A stretch of DNA of 64,000 nt from an uncultured Cellvibrio sp. (GTDB lineage: Bacteria > Pseudomonadota > Gammaproteobacteria > Pseudomonadales > Cellvibrionaceae): the NCBI GenBank assembly GCA_946480695.1, contig CAMLKG010000009.1:62001-126000 (forward strand), given 5' to 3'. Numbering within the stretch: the stretch's first letter is position 1; each line of letters begins with the position of its first letter. The translations under genes were made by a program, and so were the position numbers. The notes under the pieces are model-generated. The model was not told where the DNA came from. It saw nothing but the letters and a program-made list of their open reading frames with translations, and searched no databases. Positions 9,648 to 19,689 of this stretch are shown here, one piece after another.

Positions 9648-11113
9648 GTGAAGAAATCCTGATCAACGTCTCCCCGGTAGAGACCCGTGTCGCCCTGGTG
9701 GAAAACGGCGTGGTGCAGGAGTTTTACATTGAGCGCAGCCATGGCGAGACTTATGTTGGCAATATTTATAAGGGCAAGGTGGTGCGCGTGTTGCCGGGGA
9801 TGCAGGCGGCATTTGTCGATATAGGCCTGGATCGCACGGGATTTATCCACGCCGCCGACATGATGCCCGAGCCCCCCGATGGTGAAGTGCGCCGCACCGA
9901 TGTTCCCGATATACGTACCCTGGTGCGTGAAGGCCAGACCTTATTGGTACAAGTGGCCAAAGACCCGATTAGTACCAAGGGTGCGCGCCTGACCACGCAC
10001 CTGACCTTGTCCTCCCGTTACCTTGTGTATATGCCCAACGCCGCCCATATCGGTGTTTCCACCCGGATTGAAGACGAGCCGGAGCGCGAGCGCTTGCGCC
10101 AACTGGTGGAAGCCGCCGTGGCGGAACACGACATCAAGGGCGGGTTTATTGTCCGCACGGTCGCCGAGGGGGCTGAGGCCGACGCCATCGTGGCGGATAT
10201 CCCGTTTTTGTTACGCCTGTGGGATGATTTAACCCAAAAATTGCCAAGCCTTGGGGTACCCGCGGAACTTCATCGCGACATGCCGCTCTATTTGCGCGCC
10301 CTGCGCGATATGGCGCGCGCACCTATTGACCGGGTACGGGTGGATTCGCGCCTGACATTCCAGCAAATGCTGGATTTCGCCTCAAAGTACGCCCCCCAAT
10401 TGATTGATCTTATCGATCTCTACAGTGGCGACCGCCCGCTATTGGAGTTGTATGGGGTTGAAGAGGAAATCCACCGCGCGCTGGAGCCGCGGGTTGCGTT
10501 GAAGTCCAATGGTTACCTGATTATCGAGCAGACCGAAGCCATGACCACGGTGGATGTCAACACCGGGGCTTTCGTTGGCCATCGCAATTTGGAAGAAACG
10601 ATTTTCAAAACCAACCTGGAGGCCGCGTCGGCCATTGCGCGGCAATTGCGTTTACGCAACCTGGGGGGGATTATCATCCTGGATTTCATTGACATGAAGG
10701 ACCCGGAGCATCAACGCCAGGTATTGCGGACCCTGGAAAAGGCCCTCGAAAAAGACCACGCCAAAACCCGGATTACCGGTGTTTCGGAACTGGGGCTGGT
10801 GGAAATGGCGCGCAAGCGCACCCGTGAATCCCTGGAGCAGATGCTGTGTGAGCCATGCCCTGTCTGCCAGGGGCGCGGGCAGGTGAAGTCGGCGGAAACA
10901 GTTTGTTACGAAATCTTCCGTGAGATTTTGCGCATGGCGCGGACTTACGATAATGAGAAGTTTTTGGTGCTTGCATCCCAATTGGTGGTGGACCGCCTGC
11001 TGGATGAGGAAGCCGCTTATGTGGCCGACCTGGAGGCTTTTATCAAACGCACCATAGAGTTCAGGGTTGAAGCGCTCTTCCATCAAGAGCAGTACGATAT
11101 TGTGTTGGTTTAA
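9644..11113 (+). CDS. rng: Ribonuclease G
   Basis: A 489-residue RNase E/G family endoribonuclease, the usual length for RNase G. It trims the 5' end of 16S rRNA and turns over some mRNAs. Visible parts: the S1 RNA-binding domain around residues 35-125 (GETYVGNIYKGKVVRVLPGM and AFVDIGLDRTGFIH), the catalytic Mg2+ site in MTTVDVNTGAF and GGIIILDFIDMKD, and the zinc-link cysteines in CEPCPVCQGRG. There is no long C-terminal scaffold, which distinguishes it from RNase E. It overlaps maf by four bases and is followed after 27 bp by yhdP, the conserved proteobacterial arrangement. Confidence 0.97.
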   Translation: MSEEILINVSPVETRVALVENGVVQEFYIERSHGETYVGNIYKGKVVRVLPGMQAAFVDIGLDRTGFIHAADMMPEPPDGEVRRTDVPDIRTLVREGQTLLVQVAKDPISTKGARLTTHLTLSSRYLVYMPNAAHIGVSTRIEDEPERERLRQLVEAAVAEHDIKGGFIVRTVAEGAEADAIVADIPFLLRLWDDLTQKLPSLGVPAELHRDMPLYLRALRDMARAPIDRVRVDSRLTFQQMLDFASKYAPQLIDLIDLYSGDRPLLELYGVEEEIHRALEPRVALKSNGYLIIEQTEAMTTVDVNTGAFVGHRNLEETIFKTNLEAASAIARQLRLRNLGGIIILDFIDMKDPEHQRQVLRTLEKALEKDHAKTRITGVSELGLVEMARKRTRESLEQMLCEPCPVCQGRGQVKSAETVCYEIFREILRMARTYDNEKFLVLASQLVVDRLLDEEAAYVADLEAFIKRTIEFRVEALFHQEQYDIVLV

Positions 11114-11140
11114 TTTGTAACCGGGAAACCCTGACGTTTA

Positions 11141-14100
11141 ATGAGTCGTGCACTTCGCAAACTGGTGAAATGGTTTTACCTGCTGATTGCCGTGGCGCTA
11201 ATTTTATTAGCGGTACTGGTGCAATCCGGGCGGAGCTTTTCCTATTTACTGGGCGATTATAACCAGAGTATCGCAAGTTACCTTTCCTCCAAGCTGAATG
11301 CGCGGGTTGGTATTGGCCGGATCGAGTTGGATTGGTCCGGCCTGAAGCCGAACCTGGTAGTGCAGGATTTCACAATCAATAGCCAGGACAATCAGCCGGT
11401 AATCGCGCTGGAGCAGGCGCGCTTGCGCCTGGATATCCTCGGCTCCCTGCGTAACCTGCGCCCGGTGTGGAGCAACCTGGTCCTTAACCAGGTGGATGTT
11501 ACCTTTGCCCAAACCGCGGAAGGCTTCTGGCACATTCCCGGCTTGCCTCACCTCGGCACCCAATCCGACCAACAGGTGCAATTGGATACGTTGGTAGACA
11601 TGTTGTTGTTATCCACGCGCATCGAATTCCAGCGCAGCCACCTGAATTTTGTGTTCAACTCCGGTCACCATATGGTGCTGGATTCACCTTACCTGTTGCT
11701 GGAGAACGCCGGCGAATTCCATCGGCTGTCATTGCAGATTGACGTGGATGAGCAGCCGCGCACGGTTTACCTGGTCGCGGAAGGCCGGGGCGACCCGCGC
11801 GACCAGGAACATTTCCACAGCAAGGGTTATTTGCAACTCAACCGTTTTCCCACCAGCGAACCCATAGCGGCGGCCAGCGCCTTTTTGCTCGGGGGTAAAT
11901 CCGGCTTGCAGGCCGAAGGCCAGGTTGATGCCAGCGTCTGGTTTGAAACCCGCCAGCAGGATGATGGTTATGACCTGGTTGGCAGTGTTGGCGTGCAACG
12001 GTTGTCCTTGCCCCTGGGGGAGAGGCGCCTTGCCCTTGATGATTTCGCCACTGAACTCACCGGTTTTTGGCTGCCGGGCGGCAATTGGCGGTTGGGCTTG
12101 CAGCAGTTGAACGCAGCCATGGGTGAGGAGCAGATCACCGGGCTTAATCTGGCCGCGGCTTCAACCGGTTTCCGGCAACCGGTCGAGGTGAGCCTCGATA
12201 AACTCGACCTCGAACGCCTGAACCATATGCTCGTTAGCGCGGGAGTCCTGGGTACGGGGCGCTTGCACGAGGTTTTGCAAACGCTCAATCCCCGTGGCCA
12301 ACTGCGCAATCTGCGCTTAACCCTGCCGGTACAAAATCCCGGCGAATGGCAACTGCAAGCCAACCTCGACCAGGTGACGGTGAATGCCCTTCAGGGTGTA
12401 CCGGCGTTGGTTGGGGTGGATGGTTATGTGCAGGCCGGGCAAGCGGGTGGTTTTGTGGATATCGATTCCCGGCGCGGTTTCTCCATGCATTACTCACCGA
12501 CCTACAGGGAACCCATGGTGTTTGATTCCGCCAGGGGCCAGGTTTCCTGGCGTTTATACCCGGATAAAAACCAGATCTACGTCAATAGCGGACTGTTGGA
12601 ATTTCGTAAAGGCGAAGAGTTGGCACTTGGCTATATGTGGCTCGGCTTGCCCTGGAAACGCAATACCGGGGACATAGATCTGTACGTACAAATGGGCGGA
12701 AAGCAGTTAAACGCCAGTTCCTACAAAAAATACACACCCGCCACTGTGCCGGCGACCCTGGCGGATTGGCTGGCCGACAGCATCGGCCTGGAAAATCCCG
12801 GTGTGGCAACCGAGGCGGGGTTTGTGTACCGGGGAACCTTGAATACCCGAAACCCCATGGCGCGGACCTACCAGTTGTACCTGGACCTCAAGCAAGCGGC
12901 GCTGGATTACCACCCCGGCTGGCCGTCACTGACCGCCCTGGATGGCAGGCTCTTGGCCACTGATGCGCAAATAGCGGCCAGTGTCTCCTCGGCCAGGGTG
13001 CTTAATAGCCAGGTCAGGAACGCAGAGGTCCGGGTTAACCCCAACCGTACCGGGCGAGGTTCACTCCTGCAGGTTGAAGGGCAGATTGATGGCTTGGCCA
13101 GCGATGGCATCCGCGTACTGCGGGAAGGGGAAATGCGCAAGTACATGGGGTCCAGCCTGGATTCATGGAGTATGCAAGGAACCATGCAGGGGCATTTAAA
13201 ACTGGATATTCCCATCGGCACCGGTGAAGCAAAGCCGGCGGGTCATCGACAATTAATAGATGTGAGCCTGCAATCCCCGTTATTTGAATTGCAGAACCTG
13301 AACCTGAGCGCGACCAATGTCAGTGGACATATCCGCTATGACAGCGAGGCCGGGATTTCGAGCGAACATTTGCAGGGGGATATTTTTGGTGAGCCCCTGG
13401 AAGTACAACTGGGCACCCAAAAACTGGACGGCTATAACAAAACGCTGATCAGTTTGGAGGGGGCGGTGGAGGCTCGCCAATTGGCGTTCTGGAGCAAGCG
13501 CCCGGAAGTGCTTTTTATGAGCGGCACCTTACCTTACAAGGCGATGGTCGAGCTGAATCATCGCCCCCGCCAGGGTAACGCCATGATGGAGGCCGGTCCG
13601 GAAGCCGGCGAAACATACCAGCAGGCAGCGACAAGGTTTTCCAGCCAGGCGTTTGCTACCGTCAGTGTCACCAGCGACCTTCGGGGTATTGCGGTGGACC
13701 TGCCTGCGCCTTATGGCAAGCGGGTGGATGAGGCCCGGCCATTGGTATTCCAATACGCGTTGCAGGACGCCCAGGCGCAAGTCCATTTTGCCTATGGCGA
13801 GGATATGCAAGGGATATTACGCGTGGATCGCAACCGCAATAGCTTAGTGTCCGCCAACATCGCCCTGGGTAGCGAGGCGCTTTCAGGTAAGGGCGCTGAA
13901 TTCCTGGTATCCGGTTTTGTGCCGGAGATTGACCTCGACCAGTTGAAGGCGGTGCAGGCCAAATACCTTGCCTACACTGAACAGTTAACGCCGGTAGTGG
14001 TTCGACCGCTAAAACCCCGCACCCCCGAGGAAGTGGAAGAAATGCTTGCCGCCGAGGCGGAGGCTGTGGGGCGGGTGGCGGGTTTACCGTTCCGGGCGGA

Positions 14101-15328
14101 GCTGGTTATCGGTCGGTATGACCTGGGCTCCGTGCCGTTTGAAAACCTCAGTGTCACGGCGGTGCCGGTACAAGCGGGGTGGAACCTCAAGGTCGAAAAC
14201 TCCCAGGTCGCGGGCGAACTGTTGGTTCCGTCCAGCAAGCTTGCGCCACTGGAGGTTAACCTTGAGCGCCTGGCACTTACTATTGCGGCTGTAGATACCC
14301 CGGCTACAAGCCTTGCGGTTACGGGGCGGGCGAGCGTCAACGAATCCGGGCAAACTGGCCCATCTATCCAACCACCTGAACGCGAGCTGCTGGACCCGCG
14401 CCAAATGCCGCTCGCCAACATCAATATCCGATCCTTCTCATTGGATGGTGATAATTTTGGTAATTGGTCGCTGCAACTGCGTCCTAATGACAAGGGCGTG
14501 CTGATCGACCAGATCCGCGGCAGTATCCGCGGTGTGACCATCAGTGGCGCCGATAAAAAGCAAGGCGCCAAAATGCATTGGCAATACACGCCCCAGGGAA
14601 TGCAAACACACTTCATCGGTACCCTCAGTGCCGGTGATTTGGGGGCCGTGCTGCGCAGTTGGGGGAAACCGGGCACGATCGAAAGCCGTTCGGCGCGTTT
14701 TAATGCGGATATCTTCTGGCCGGGGTCACCTCAGGATTTCAAGTTGGTCGAGCTGGGAGGCGAAATGACCGTCCATGTAAAAGATGGCCGCTTCAAGCGC
14801 CAGGCCAGTGCCGGGGACGGTATTTTGCGGCTGCTCTCGATCCTCAACTTCGACTCGCTGGCGCGCCGGATGCGCCTGGACTTCTCCGACCTGTATAAAA
14901 GCGGTTTGGCCTATGATGAGATCAACGGCAAGGTCGGTTTCAATCGGGGCACCATGGTGTTTGAAAATCCATTGCTGGTGCGCACTCCCTCCAGCGGTAT
15001 GCAAATGGCAGGGACTATCAACCTGCGTGATGAAACCCTTAATACCCGCCTGGTTGCGACCTTGCCGGTGGCGAGTAACCTGACATTTTTTGCCGCGCTC
15101 GCGACCGGTTTACCTGCCGCTGCGGGTGTCTACCTGGTAAGCAAGTTGTTTAAGAAACAGGTCGATCAAGCCACCAGCATCAGTTACAGCATCAAAGGCA
15201 ATTGGGATAATCCCCAAATGCGCTTTAACCGCCTGTTTGAGAGCGAACAAAGTTTGCGTGAGAGCGTTGGGAAAAAGGCCGAGGAAAAACCGCCTCCGGA
15301 AAATTCCGGGCCCGGCAAAAACAAATAG
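11141..15328 (+). CDS. yhdP: AsmA-like YhdP family protein (inter-membrane lipid transport)
   Basis: A 1395-residue giant of the YhdP family. One N-terminal membrane helix (WFYLLIAVALILLAVLVQSG, about residues 10-29) anchors it in the inner membrane; the rest is a long repetitive beta-rich region expected to form a groove spanning the periplasm. In E. coli, YhdP with TamB and YdbH carries phospholipids to the outer membrane. The C-terminal AsmA_2-type region is recognisable (MTVHVKDGRFKR, LDFSDLYKSGLAYDEINGKV, GMQMAGTINLRDETL). It ends in a charged, Pro-rich tail (EEKPPPENSGPGKNK). Size is slightly above the E. coli protein (about 1266 aa). It closes the mre-maf-rng-yhdP run; the next hairpin separates it from the convergent darP. 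Confidence 0.93.
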   Translation: MSRALRKLVKWFYLLIAVALILLAVLVQSGRSFSYLLGDYNQSIASYLSSKLNARVGIGRIELDWSGLKPNLVVQDFTINSQDNQPVIALEQARLRLDILGSLRNLRPVWSNLVLNQVDVTFAQTAEGFWHIPGLPHLGTQSDQQVQLDTLVDMLLLSTRIEFQRSHLNFVFNSGHHMVLDSPYLLLENAGEFHRLSLQIDVDEQPRTVYLVAEGRGDPRDQEHFHSKGYLQLNRFPTSEPIAAASAFLLGGKSGLQAEGQVDASVWFETRQQDDGYDLVGSVGVQRLSLPLGERRLALDDFATELTGFWLPGGNWRLGLQQLNAAMGEEQITGLNLAAASTGFRQPVEVSLDKLDLERLNHMLVSAGVLGTGRLHEVLQTLNPRGQLRNLRLTLPVQNPGEWQLQANLDQVTVNALQGVPALVGVDGYVQAGQAGGFVDIDSRRGFSMHYSPTYREPMVFDSARGQVSWRLYPDKNQIYVNSGLLEFRKGEELALGYMWLGLPWKRNTGDIDLYVQMGGKQLNASSYKKYTPATVPATLADWLADSIGLENPGVATEAGFVYRGTLNTRNPMARTYQLYLDLKQAALDYHPGWPSLTALDGRLLATDAQIAASVSSARVLNSQVRNAEVRVNPNRTGRGSLLQVEGQIDGLASDGIRVLREGEMRKYMGSSLDSWSMQGTMQGHLKLDIPIGTGEAKPAGHRQLIDVSLQSPLFELQNLNLSATNVSGHIRYDSEAGISSEHLQGDIFGEPLEVQLGTQKLDGYNKTLISLEGAVEARQLAFWSKRPEVLFMSGTLPYKAMVELNHRPRQGNAMMEAGPEAGETYQQAATRFSSQAFATVSVTSDLRGIAVDLPAPYGKRVDEARPLVFQYALQDAQAQVHFAYGEDMQGILRVDRNRNSLVSANIALGSEALSGKGAEFLVSGFVPEIDLDQLKAVQAKYLAYTEQLTPVVVRPLKPRTPEEVEEMLAAEAEAVGRVAGLPFRAELVIGRYDLGSVPFENLSVTAVPVQAGWNLKVENSQVAGELLVPSSKLAPLEVNLERLALTIAAVDTPATSLAVTGRASVNESGQTGPSIQPPERELLDPRQMPLANINIRSFSLDGDNFGNWSLQLRPNDKGVLIDQIRGSIRGVTISGADKKQGAKMHWQYTPQGMQTHFIGTLSAGDLGAVLRSWGKPGTIESRSARFNADIFWPGSPQDFKLVELGGEMTVHVKDGRFKRQASAGDGILRLLSILNFDSLARRMRLDFSDLYKSGLAYDEINGKVGFNRGTMVFENPLLVRTPSSGMQMAGTINLRDETLNTRLVATLPVASNLTFFAALATGLPAAAGVYLVSKLFKKQVDQATSISYSIKGNWDNPQMRFNRLFESEQSLRESVGKKAEEKPPPENSGPGKNK

Positions 15329-15331
15329 GGA

Positions 15332-15370
15332 CATAAACATAAGGGCGCATTTTGCGCCCTTATGTTTATG
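15332..15370. terminator. Bidirectional terminator between yhdP and darP
   Basis: A perfect 18-bp inverted repeat, 15332-15349 paired with 15353-15370, with a three-base loop (TTT). The core is AAGGGCGCA/TGCGCCCTT. It sits between two convergent genes, so it can end both transcripts; the A/T-rich outer stem supplies the U-rich side in either direction. Confidence 0.85.
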
Positions 15371-15376
15371 GGGTGG

Positions 15377-15895
15377 TTAATCGTGTAATTCCAGTTGCTC
15401 GCGAATAAAACCGAACAACTTGCGCGCACTGGCGGGCGGTTTGTTATCTTCGCGTTCTTTCTGCGCAGCGCGAATTAACTGGCGCAGGTGCTGCACATCA
15501 ATACCGGGGCAGGAGGTGACCAGCGTCTGGAATACTTGCTTGTCGCCCTCAATCAGTAAATCCCGGTAACGTTCGATCTGGTGTTGGCGATGTACATATT
15601 GGTCGCTGCGGCTCTGCATTTTATCCACCGCAGCCTTAATTTCCTCGTGGTTGCCCTCGCGCATTAATCGGCCAATGTATTGGATCTGGCGGCGGCGCGC
15701 CTCCTTGGGCGGCATTTTGCGGGCAATATAAATAGCGTCCAGCATTTCCTCACTCAGGGGAATCTGGGACAACTGCTTTTCATTCATATGGATAAGGCTT
15801 TCCCCCAACGCCTGTAATGCGTGCATGTCGCGTTTGACCTGGGATTTGCTCAGGATGTAATCGTCGGGATTAATATCGTCGTAATTGTAAACCAT
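15377..15895 (-). CDS. darP: Ribosome biogenesis factor DarP (YjgA, DUF615)
   Basis: A 172-residue, highly charged alpha-helical protein of the YjgA/DUF615 family. The E. coli member binds late 50S precursors and helps peptidyl-transferase-centre maturation. The start MVYNYDDINPDDYILSKSQV and the internal ARKMPPKEARRRQIQYIGRLMR (about residues 53-74) match the family. It lies downstream of ptsO on the same strand with a gap of 102 bp, and it faces yhdP across a shared terminator. No membrane segment or signal peptide is seen. Confidence 0.9.
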   Translation of the reverse strand: MVYNYDDINPDDYILSKSQVKRDMHALQALGESLIHMNEKQLSQIPLSEEMLDAIYIARKMPPKEARRRQIQYIGRLMREGNHEEIKAAVDKMQSRSDQYVHRQHQIERYRDLLIEGDKQVFQTLVTSCPGIDVQHLRQLIRAAQKEREDNKPPASARKLFGFIREQLELHD

Positions 15896-15997
15896 GGGTA
15901 GTGCCGTCGGGGCAGAATCAATAAAAGGGCGCGCAGCTTAGTGCAGATACGGGGCAACAACAATATCCACACTGGCTTTGGGTTAACAATAGGTGAT

Positions 15998-16270
15998 TTA
16001 TTCGCCTTCTTCAAAGCGGTCCGCAATTAAGGCGCGGATTGCATCCAGTGCGGCCTCGGCATCGTCCCCTTCGCTACTTACCTGCAACGCAGTGCCGCAA
16101 CTGGCCGCCAATAGCATTAACGACATAACGCTCTTGGCATCCGCCCACGCACCTTCGCCCACGCGCACCTGGATTCTGGCCTTGAATCGATTGGCCAGGG
16201 TAGCGAGCTTGGCGGCAGCGCGGGCGTGCAGGCCGCGTTTATTAATAATGTCGAGGGTATCAGTCAGCAT
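15998..16270 (-). CDS. ptsO: Nitrogen-PTS phosphocarrier NPr (HPr family)
   Basis: A 90-residue HPr-like protein. The phosphorylated histidine is in NKRGLHARAAAKL (His16), and the conserved serine region SVMSLMLLAASCG is present. NPr accepts phosphate from EI-Ntr (PtsP) and passes it to EIIA-Ntr (PtsN), which lies two genes upstream. This PTS branch carries no sugar but regulates potassium, nitrogen and envelope functions. It is the last gene of rpoN-hpf-ptsN-rapZ-ptsO, 24 bp after rapZ. Confidence 0.95.
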   Translation of the reverse strand: MLTDTLDIINKRGLHARAAAKLATLANRFKARIQVRVGEGAWADAKSVMSLMLLAASCGTALQVSSEGDDAEAALDAIRALIADRFEEGE

Positions 16271-16294
16271 TGCCAGGTTCTGTGTTCAAAAAAA

Positions 16295-17164
16295 TCATTG
16301 TTTTTTGTGTTTGTTAATGTCGCGGTGTCGCACTTGTACGTCGTGAAAACTTTGGTCAAAGTGTTTTTGCAAACGCTCCGCCAGATAAACGGACCTGTGC
16401 TGCCCACCCGTACAACCAATCGCGATAGTGATATAACTGCGGTTGTTGGCCTGGTAACGCGGTAACCAGCGAGCCAGGTAATGTTCTATATCGTCATACA
16501 TCTCCTTGACGGTAATCTGCTCCTCCAGGAAGTCAATCACATCCTGGTCCTGGCCGGTTTGCGGCCGCAAGTTGGGTTTCCAATGCGGGTTGGGCAAGCA
16601 GCGCGCATCGAATACCAGGTCGGCATTCACTGGCAGGCCATGCTTAAAGCCAAAGGATTCAAACAGGATCGCCATCGTTGATTCGGTGCGGCCCGAAACC
16701 CGTTCCTTCACCAAATCACGCAATTCATGCAAATTCAAATGGCTGGTATCAATAACCTGGTCGGCGGTGTCGCGAATGGGTTCCAGCAAATGTTGTTCGG
16801 CCGCAATGGCTTCTTCCAAACTGGTATGTTTGTCGGACAATGGGTGTTTACGGCGAGTTTCACTGAAGCGCTGGATTAAAACTGCCGGTTGCGAATCCAG
16901 GAACAGGGTGCGAAATGGCAGGTGCGCGTCCTTAAGGGTGCTGATCATCTGCGGGAATATCGCCAGGTCTTGCCAGGCGTTGCGCACATCTATGCCAATC
17001 GCGAATTTTTGCAGGTCATCCTTATGGATCTGGATTTGGGCGACCAGTGCCGGAAGCAGGCTGACGGGTAAATTGTCGATGCAATTAAAGCCCACATCCT
17101 CAAGGACATGGAGCGCTGTACTTTTTCCCGAGCCCGACAGGCCGCTAATGATCACCAAATGCAT
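16295..17164 (-). CDS. rapZ: RNase adapter protein RapZ
   Basis: A 289-residue P-loop protein of the RapZ (YvcJ/YhbJ) family. The Walker A motif GLSGSGKST is at residues 8-16, and the C-terminal domain has GCTGGQHRSVYLAERL. In E. coli RapZ senses glucosamine-6-phosphate and delivers the small RNA GlmZ to RNase E; whether GlmY/GlmZ exist in this organism is not shown here, so its partner may differ. Length is normal (284 aa in E. coli). It lies between ptsN (9-bp gap upstream, same strand) and ptsO, the conserved order. Confidence 0.95.
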   Translation of the reverse strand: MHLVIISGLSGSGKSTALHVLEDVGFNCIDNLPVSLLPALVAQIQIHKDDLQKFAIGIDVRNAWQDLAIFPQMISTLKDAHLPFRTLFLDSQPAVLIQRFSETRRKHPLSDKHTSLEEAIAAEQHLLEPIRDTADQVIDTSHLNLHELRDLVKERVSGRTESTMAILFESFGFKHGLPVNADLVFDARCLPNPHWKPNLRPQTGQDQDVIDFLEEQITVKEMYDDIEHYLARWLPRYQANNRSYITIAIGCTGGQHRSVYLAERLQKHFDQSFHDVQVRHRDINKHKKQ

Positions 17165-17173
17165 AATGAATCC

Positions 17174-17626
17174 TTACGGGGGGGAAATCGCCGCCTGGTA
17201 TAAGGCTTCGTCGCTGGTAGCTTTACGCAACCGCTGGCGATACTCAGGGTTATTCAGCGCCCCCGCCAGGGTGGCCAGGGTTTGCAAGTGCTCATCATGG
17301 GCGTCTTCCGGCACCAGCATGGCGAAGAGTATGTCCACCGGTTGCGAATCTATCGCATCAAAATCAATGGGGTCGGCAAGGGTGATCAAGGCACCGACGG
17401 TGCCCTTGCAATGCTCGACCCGACAATGGGGTATAGCTACACCGTGGCCTATACCGGTAGAACCCAGGCGCTCACGACCGATAAGGCGACGAAATAATTC
17501 GTCGGCGTCTATTTCCGGGATGTCTTGTGCAATGGTATTGGCAAGTAATTCCAGCGCACGTTTTTTGCTGCCACCTTCAATGCCGCACAGGGTGCGGCCG
17601 GGGCTGATCAGGGATTCAATTTGCAT
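17174..17626 (-). CDS. ptsN: Nitrogen-PTS protein EIIA-Ntr
   Basis: A 150-residue PTS EIIA type-2 domain. The phospho-accepting histidine lies in GSTGIGHGVAIPHCR. It is the end point of the PtsP-PtsO-PtsN phosphorelay and regulates K+ uptake kinases and transporters. The frame is open from a TTG at 17662, but the family N-terminus begins MQIESLISPGRTLCGI at 17626, so the extra 12 codons were left out; the ribosome-binding site at 17626 is poor, and a better AGGAG lies further upstream, so some uncertainty in the start remains. It follows hpf by 47 bp on the same strand. Confidence 0.93.
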   Translation of the reverse strand: MQIESLISPGRTLCGIEGGSKKRALELLANTIAQDIPEIDADELFRRLIGRERLGSTGIGHGVAIPHCRVEHCKGTVGALITLADPIDFDAIDSQPVDILFAMLVPEDAHDEHLQTLATLAGALNNPEYRQRLRKATSDEALYQAAISPP

Positions 17627-17673
17627 AACTCGTGATGCCGAAGCATTCTCTCCTGGGCCCAATCACCGATGTA

Positions 17674-17964
17674 TTAACGATGATTGCGCATTTTTTCTTT
17701 GTGTTTAATTAATTGGCGATCCAGTTTGTCTGCCAGCGCATCGATCGCCGCGTAAAGGTCATCGTGGATTGCATCGGCAAAAATATCCTTGCCGCTTACA
17801 TGCAAAGTCGCTTCTGCTTTTTGAATCAGTTTATCCACCGAGAGGATGACATGGGTGCTGGTGATCCGCTCATGGTGATGGCCCAGGCGTTCGAGCTTGG
17901 TGGTTACGTAGTCTTTCAGCGAATCAGTTACTTCGAGGTGGTGGCCACTGATGTTTATTTGCAT
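17674..17964 (-). CDS. hpf: Ribosome hibernation promoting factor
   Basis: A 96-residue short-form HPF (RaiA/YhbH family). It binds the 30S decoding centre in stationary phase and promotes 100S dimers. The start MQINISGHHLEVTDSLKDYV and the conserved LDRQLIKHKEKMR near the C-terminus identify it. Length matches E. coli HPF (95 aa) rather than the long form with a dimerisation domain. It stands 96 bp downstream of rpoN, the standard location in gammaproteobacteria. Confidence 0.95.
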   Translation of the reverse strand: MQINISGHHLEVTDSLKDYVTTKLERLGHHHERITSTHVILSVDKLIQKAEATLHVSGKDIFADAIHDDLYAAIDALADKLDRQLIKHKEKMRNHR

Positions 17965-18060
17965 AAGTACTTCCTCATTAGGTTTGATGGCTCAATCGCG
18001 GGATAAAAGCCATGCAGTAATTCTGCACTCAACAAATCCCTTTCCGGTTTCCTGAAATAA

Positions 18061-19689
18061 TTAAATTGTTTTACGTTCGTTTGAGGGTGGGATATTCAGT
18101 GATTCACGGTATTTAGCAATGGTGCGACGTGCAACCTGGATACCTTGTTCCGCGAGTAAATCGGTAATTTTGCTATCGCTAAGCGGTTTCTTGGGGTTCT
18201 CTGCATTGACCAGCTTCTTGATAATCGCGCGGATCGCAGTCGATGAACATTCGCCACCGCTGTCAGTGCTCACGTGGCTGGAGAAAAAATATTTAAGTTC
18301 AAAGATACCTTGCGGGGTGTGCATATATTTTTGCGTCGTCACCCGTGAAATAGTGGATTCATGCATCTCAACAATTTCTGCAATATCGTGTAATACCAGG
18401 GGTTTCATCGCCTCGGGTCCGTACTCAAGGAACCCGCGTTGTTTTTCGACAATACAACTGGCGACTTTCAATAAGGTTTCATTACGGCTCTGCAAGCTTT
18501 TCAAAAACCAGCGCGCTTCCTGCAAATTGTCCTTTAAAAAGGTGTTATCGCTGCTGGAGTCCGCGCGTTTCACCATGGAGGCGTAGTCGGCATTGATGCG
18601 TAAACGCGGCGCAATTTCCGGGTTGAGTTCCACCAGCCAGCGACCGTCGCGTTTCTCCACAAAAACATCGGGTACAACATATTCGGTATCACCGCTGGCG
18701 ATAATATCCCCGGGGCGCGGATTTAAACTTTGTATCAGGGTTATCGCCTGGCTCAGTTCCGATTCTTTCAATTTGGTGCGACGCATCAATTGGCGATAAT
18801 CGCGACTGCCTAACAAGGGTAGATATTGCTTTGCAATTAATTTGGCTGAATCAAGGAACGGCGTTTTTGGATCGAATTGTTGCAATTGCACTAACAAACA
18901 TTCCGACAGGTTTTGACTGCAAACACCGCAGGGATCAAATTGTTGCAGGCGATGCTGTACTGCGACCACTTCGTCCAGTTCGAGTTCTTCGAACTCGTCG
19001 CGCATGCCTTCATAAATTTCGTCGATGGTGTTGGACAGCATACCGCTAGGCTCAACCGCATCGATAATTGCCATCGCCAACAGGCGATCACGATCCGACA
19101 TGGGGGTAAGGTTTAGCTGCCACATCAAATGGTCGTAAAGGGAATCGGTGGCGGCTCGACGGCTTTCGAAATCGTTGTCTTCGTTATCATAATTACTTGA
19201 ACTGCCGGAAGAAGAAGCCTGGTATACATCGTCCCAGCTCGTGTCTACCGGCAAATCATTGGGAATGGCTTCACTCCAGTCACCGCTGTCCGCACTGAAG
19301 CTTTCACTTTCCCCATAGGCGTCATCACCAAAGGATTCGCCCTCATTAAAACCCTCTCCTTCGGCATAGCTGCCAGGTTCCTGGTAATTGTCCAGCGTCG
19401 CAGAATAATTATCGCCGGTATTGAAATCCGTATCACCGCTGGCACTATCGGCCGCGATTTCCTGCTGGCGACTGTAATCCACATTATCCAGGTCATTGTT
19501 TTCATAATCAGCCGTTTGGCTGGGGGGATCAAACCCTTCTTCTACCTCCAGCATGGGGTTGGACTCAATGGCTTCCTGAATTTCCTGTTGCAAATCCAAT
19601 GTGGAAAGTTGCAACAGGCGGATTGCCTGTTGCAATTGCGGTGTCATGGTCAGCTGTTGGCCGAGTTTGAGCTGGAGCGATTGTTTCAT
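18061..19689 (-). CDS. rpoN: RNA polymerase sigma-54 factor
   Basis: A 542-residue sigma-54. Region I is glutamine-rich ([29 protein letters not shown] at the start), the core-binding domain is central, the HTH region follows, and the RpoN box [11 protein letters not shown] is near the C-terminus, followed by [10 protein letters not shown]. It recognises -24/-12 promoters and needs AAA+ activators. It is about 65 residues longer than E. coli RpoN (477 aa); the extra length sits in region II, roughly residues 55-165, which is very rich in Asp, Glu, Ser, Gly and Asn. It heads rpoN-hpf-ptsN-rapZ-ptsO and lies downstream of lptB on the same strand. Confidence 0.97.
   Translation of the reverse strand: MKQSLQLKLGQQLTMTPQLQQAIRLLQLSTLDLQQEIQEAIESNPMLEVEEGFDPPSQTADYENNDLDNVDYSRQQEIAADSASGDTDFNTGDNYSATLDNYQEPGSYAEGEGFNEGESFGDDAYGESESFSADSGDWSEAIPNDLPVDTSWDDVYQASSSGSSSNYDNEDNDFESRRAATDSLYDHLMWQLNLTPMSDRDRLLAMAIIDAVEPSGMLSNTIDEIYEGMRDEFEELELDEVVAVQHRLQQFDPCGVCSQNLSECLLVQLQQFDPKTPFLDSAKLIAKQYLPLLGSRDYRQLMRRTKLKESELSQAITLIQSLNPRPGDIIASGDTEYVVPDVFVEKRDGRWLVELNPEIAPRLRINADYASMVKRADSSSDNTFLKDNLQEARWFLKSLQSRNETLLKVASCIVEKQRGFLEYGPEAMKPLVLHDIAEIVEMHESTISRVTTQKYMHTPQGIFELKYFFSSHVSTDSGGECSSTAIRAIIKKLVNAENPKKPLSDSKITDLLAEQGIQVARRTIAKYRESLNIPPSNERKTI

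Noticed and set aside
13972..14676. 234-codon open frame antisense to yhdP
   Set aside because: Shadow of the codon usage of yhdP; no ribosome-binding site and a Ser/Arg/Pro-rich translation typical of antisense frames.
17174..17662. ptsN starting at the TTG at 17662
   Set aside because: It adds 12 residues before the conserved MQIESLISP start. It was kept as a lesser alternative because the ribosome-binding site at 17626 is poor.
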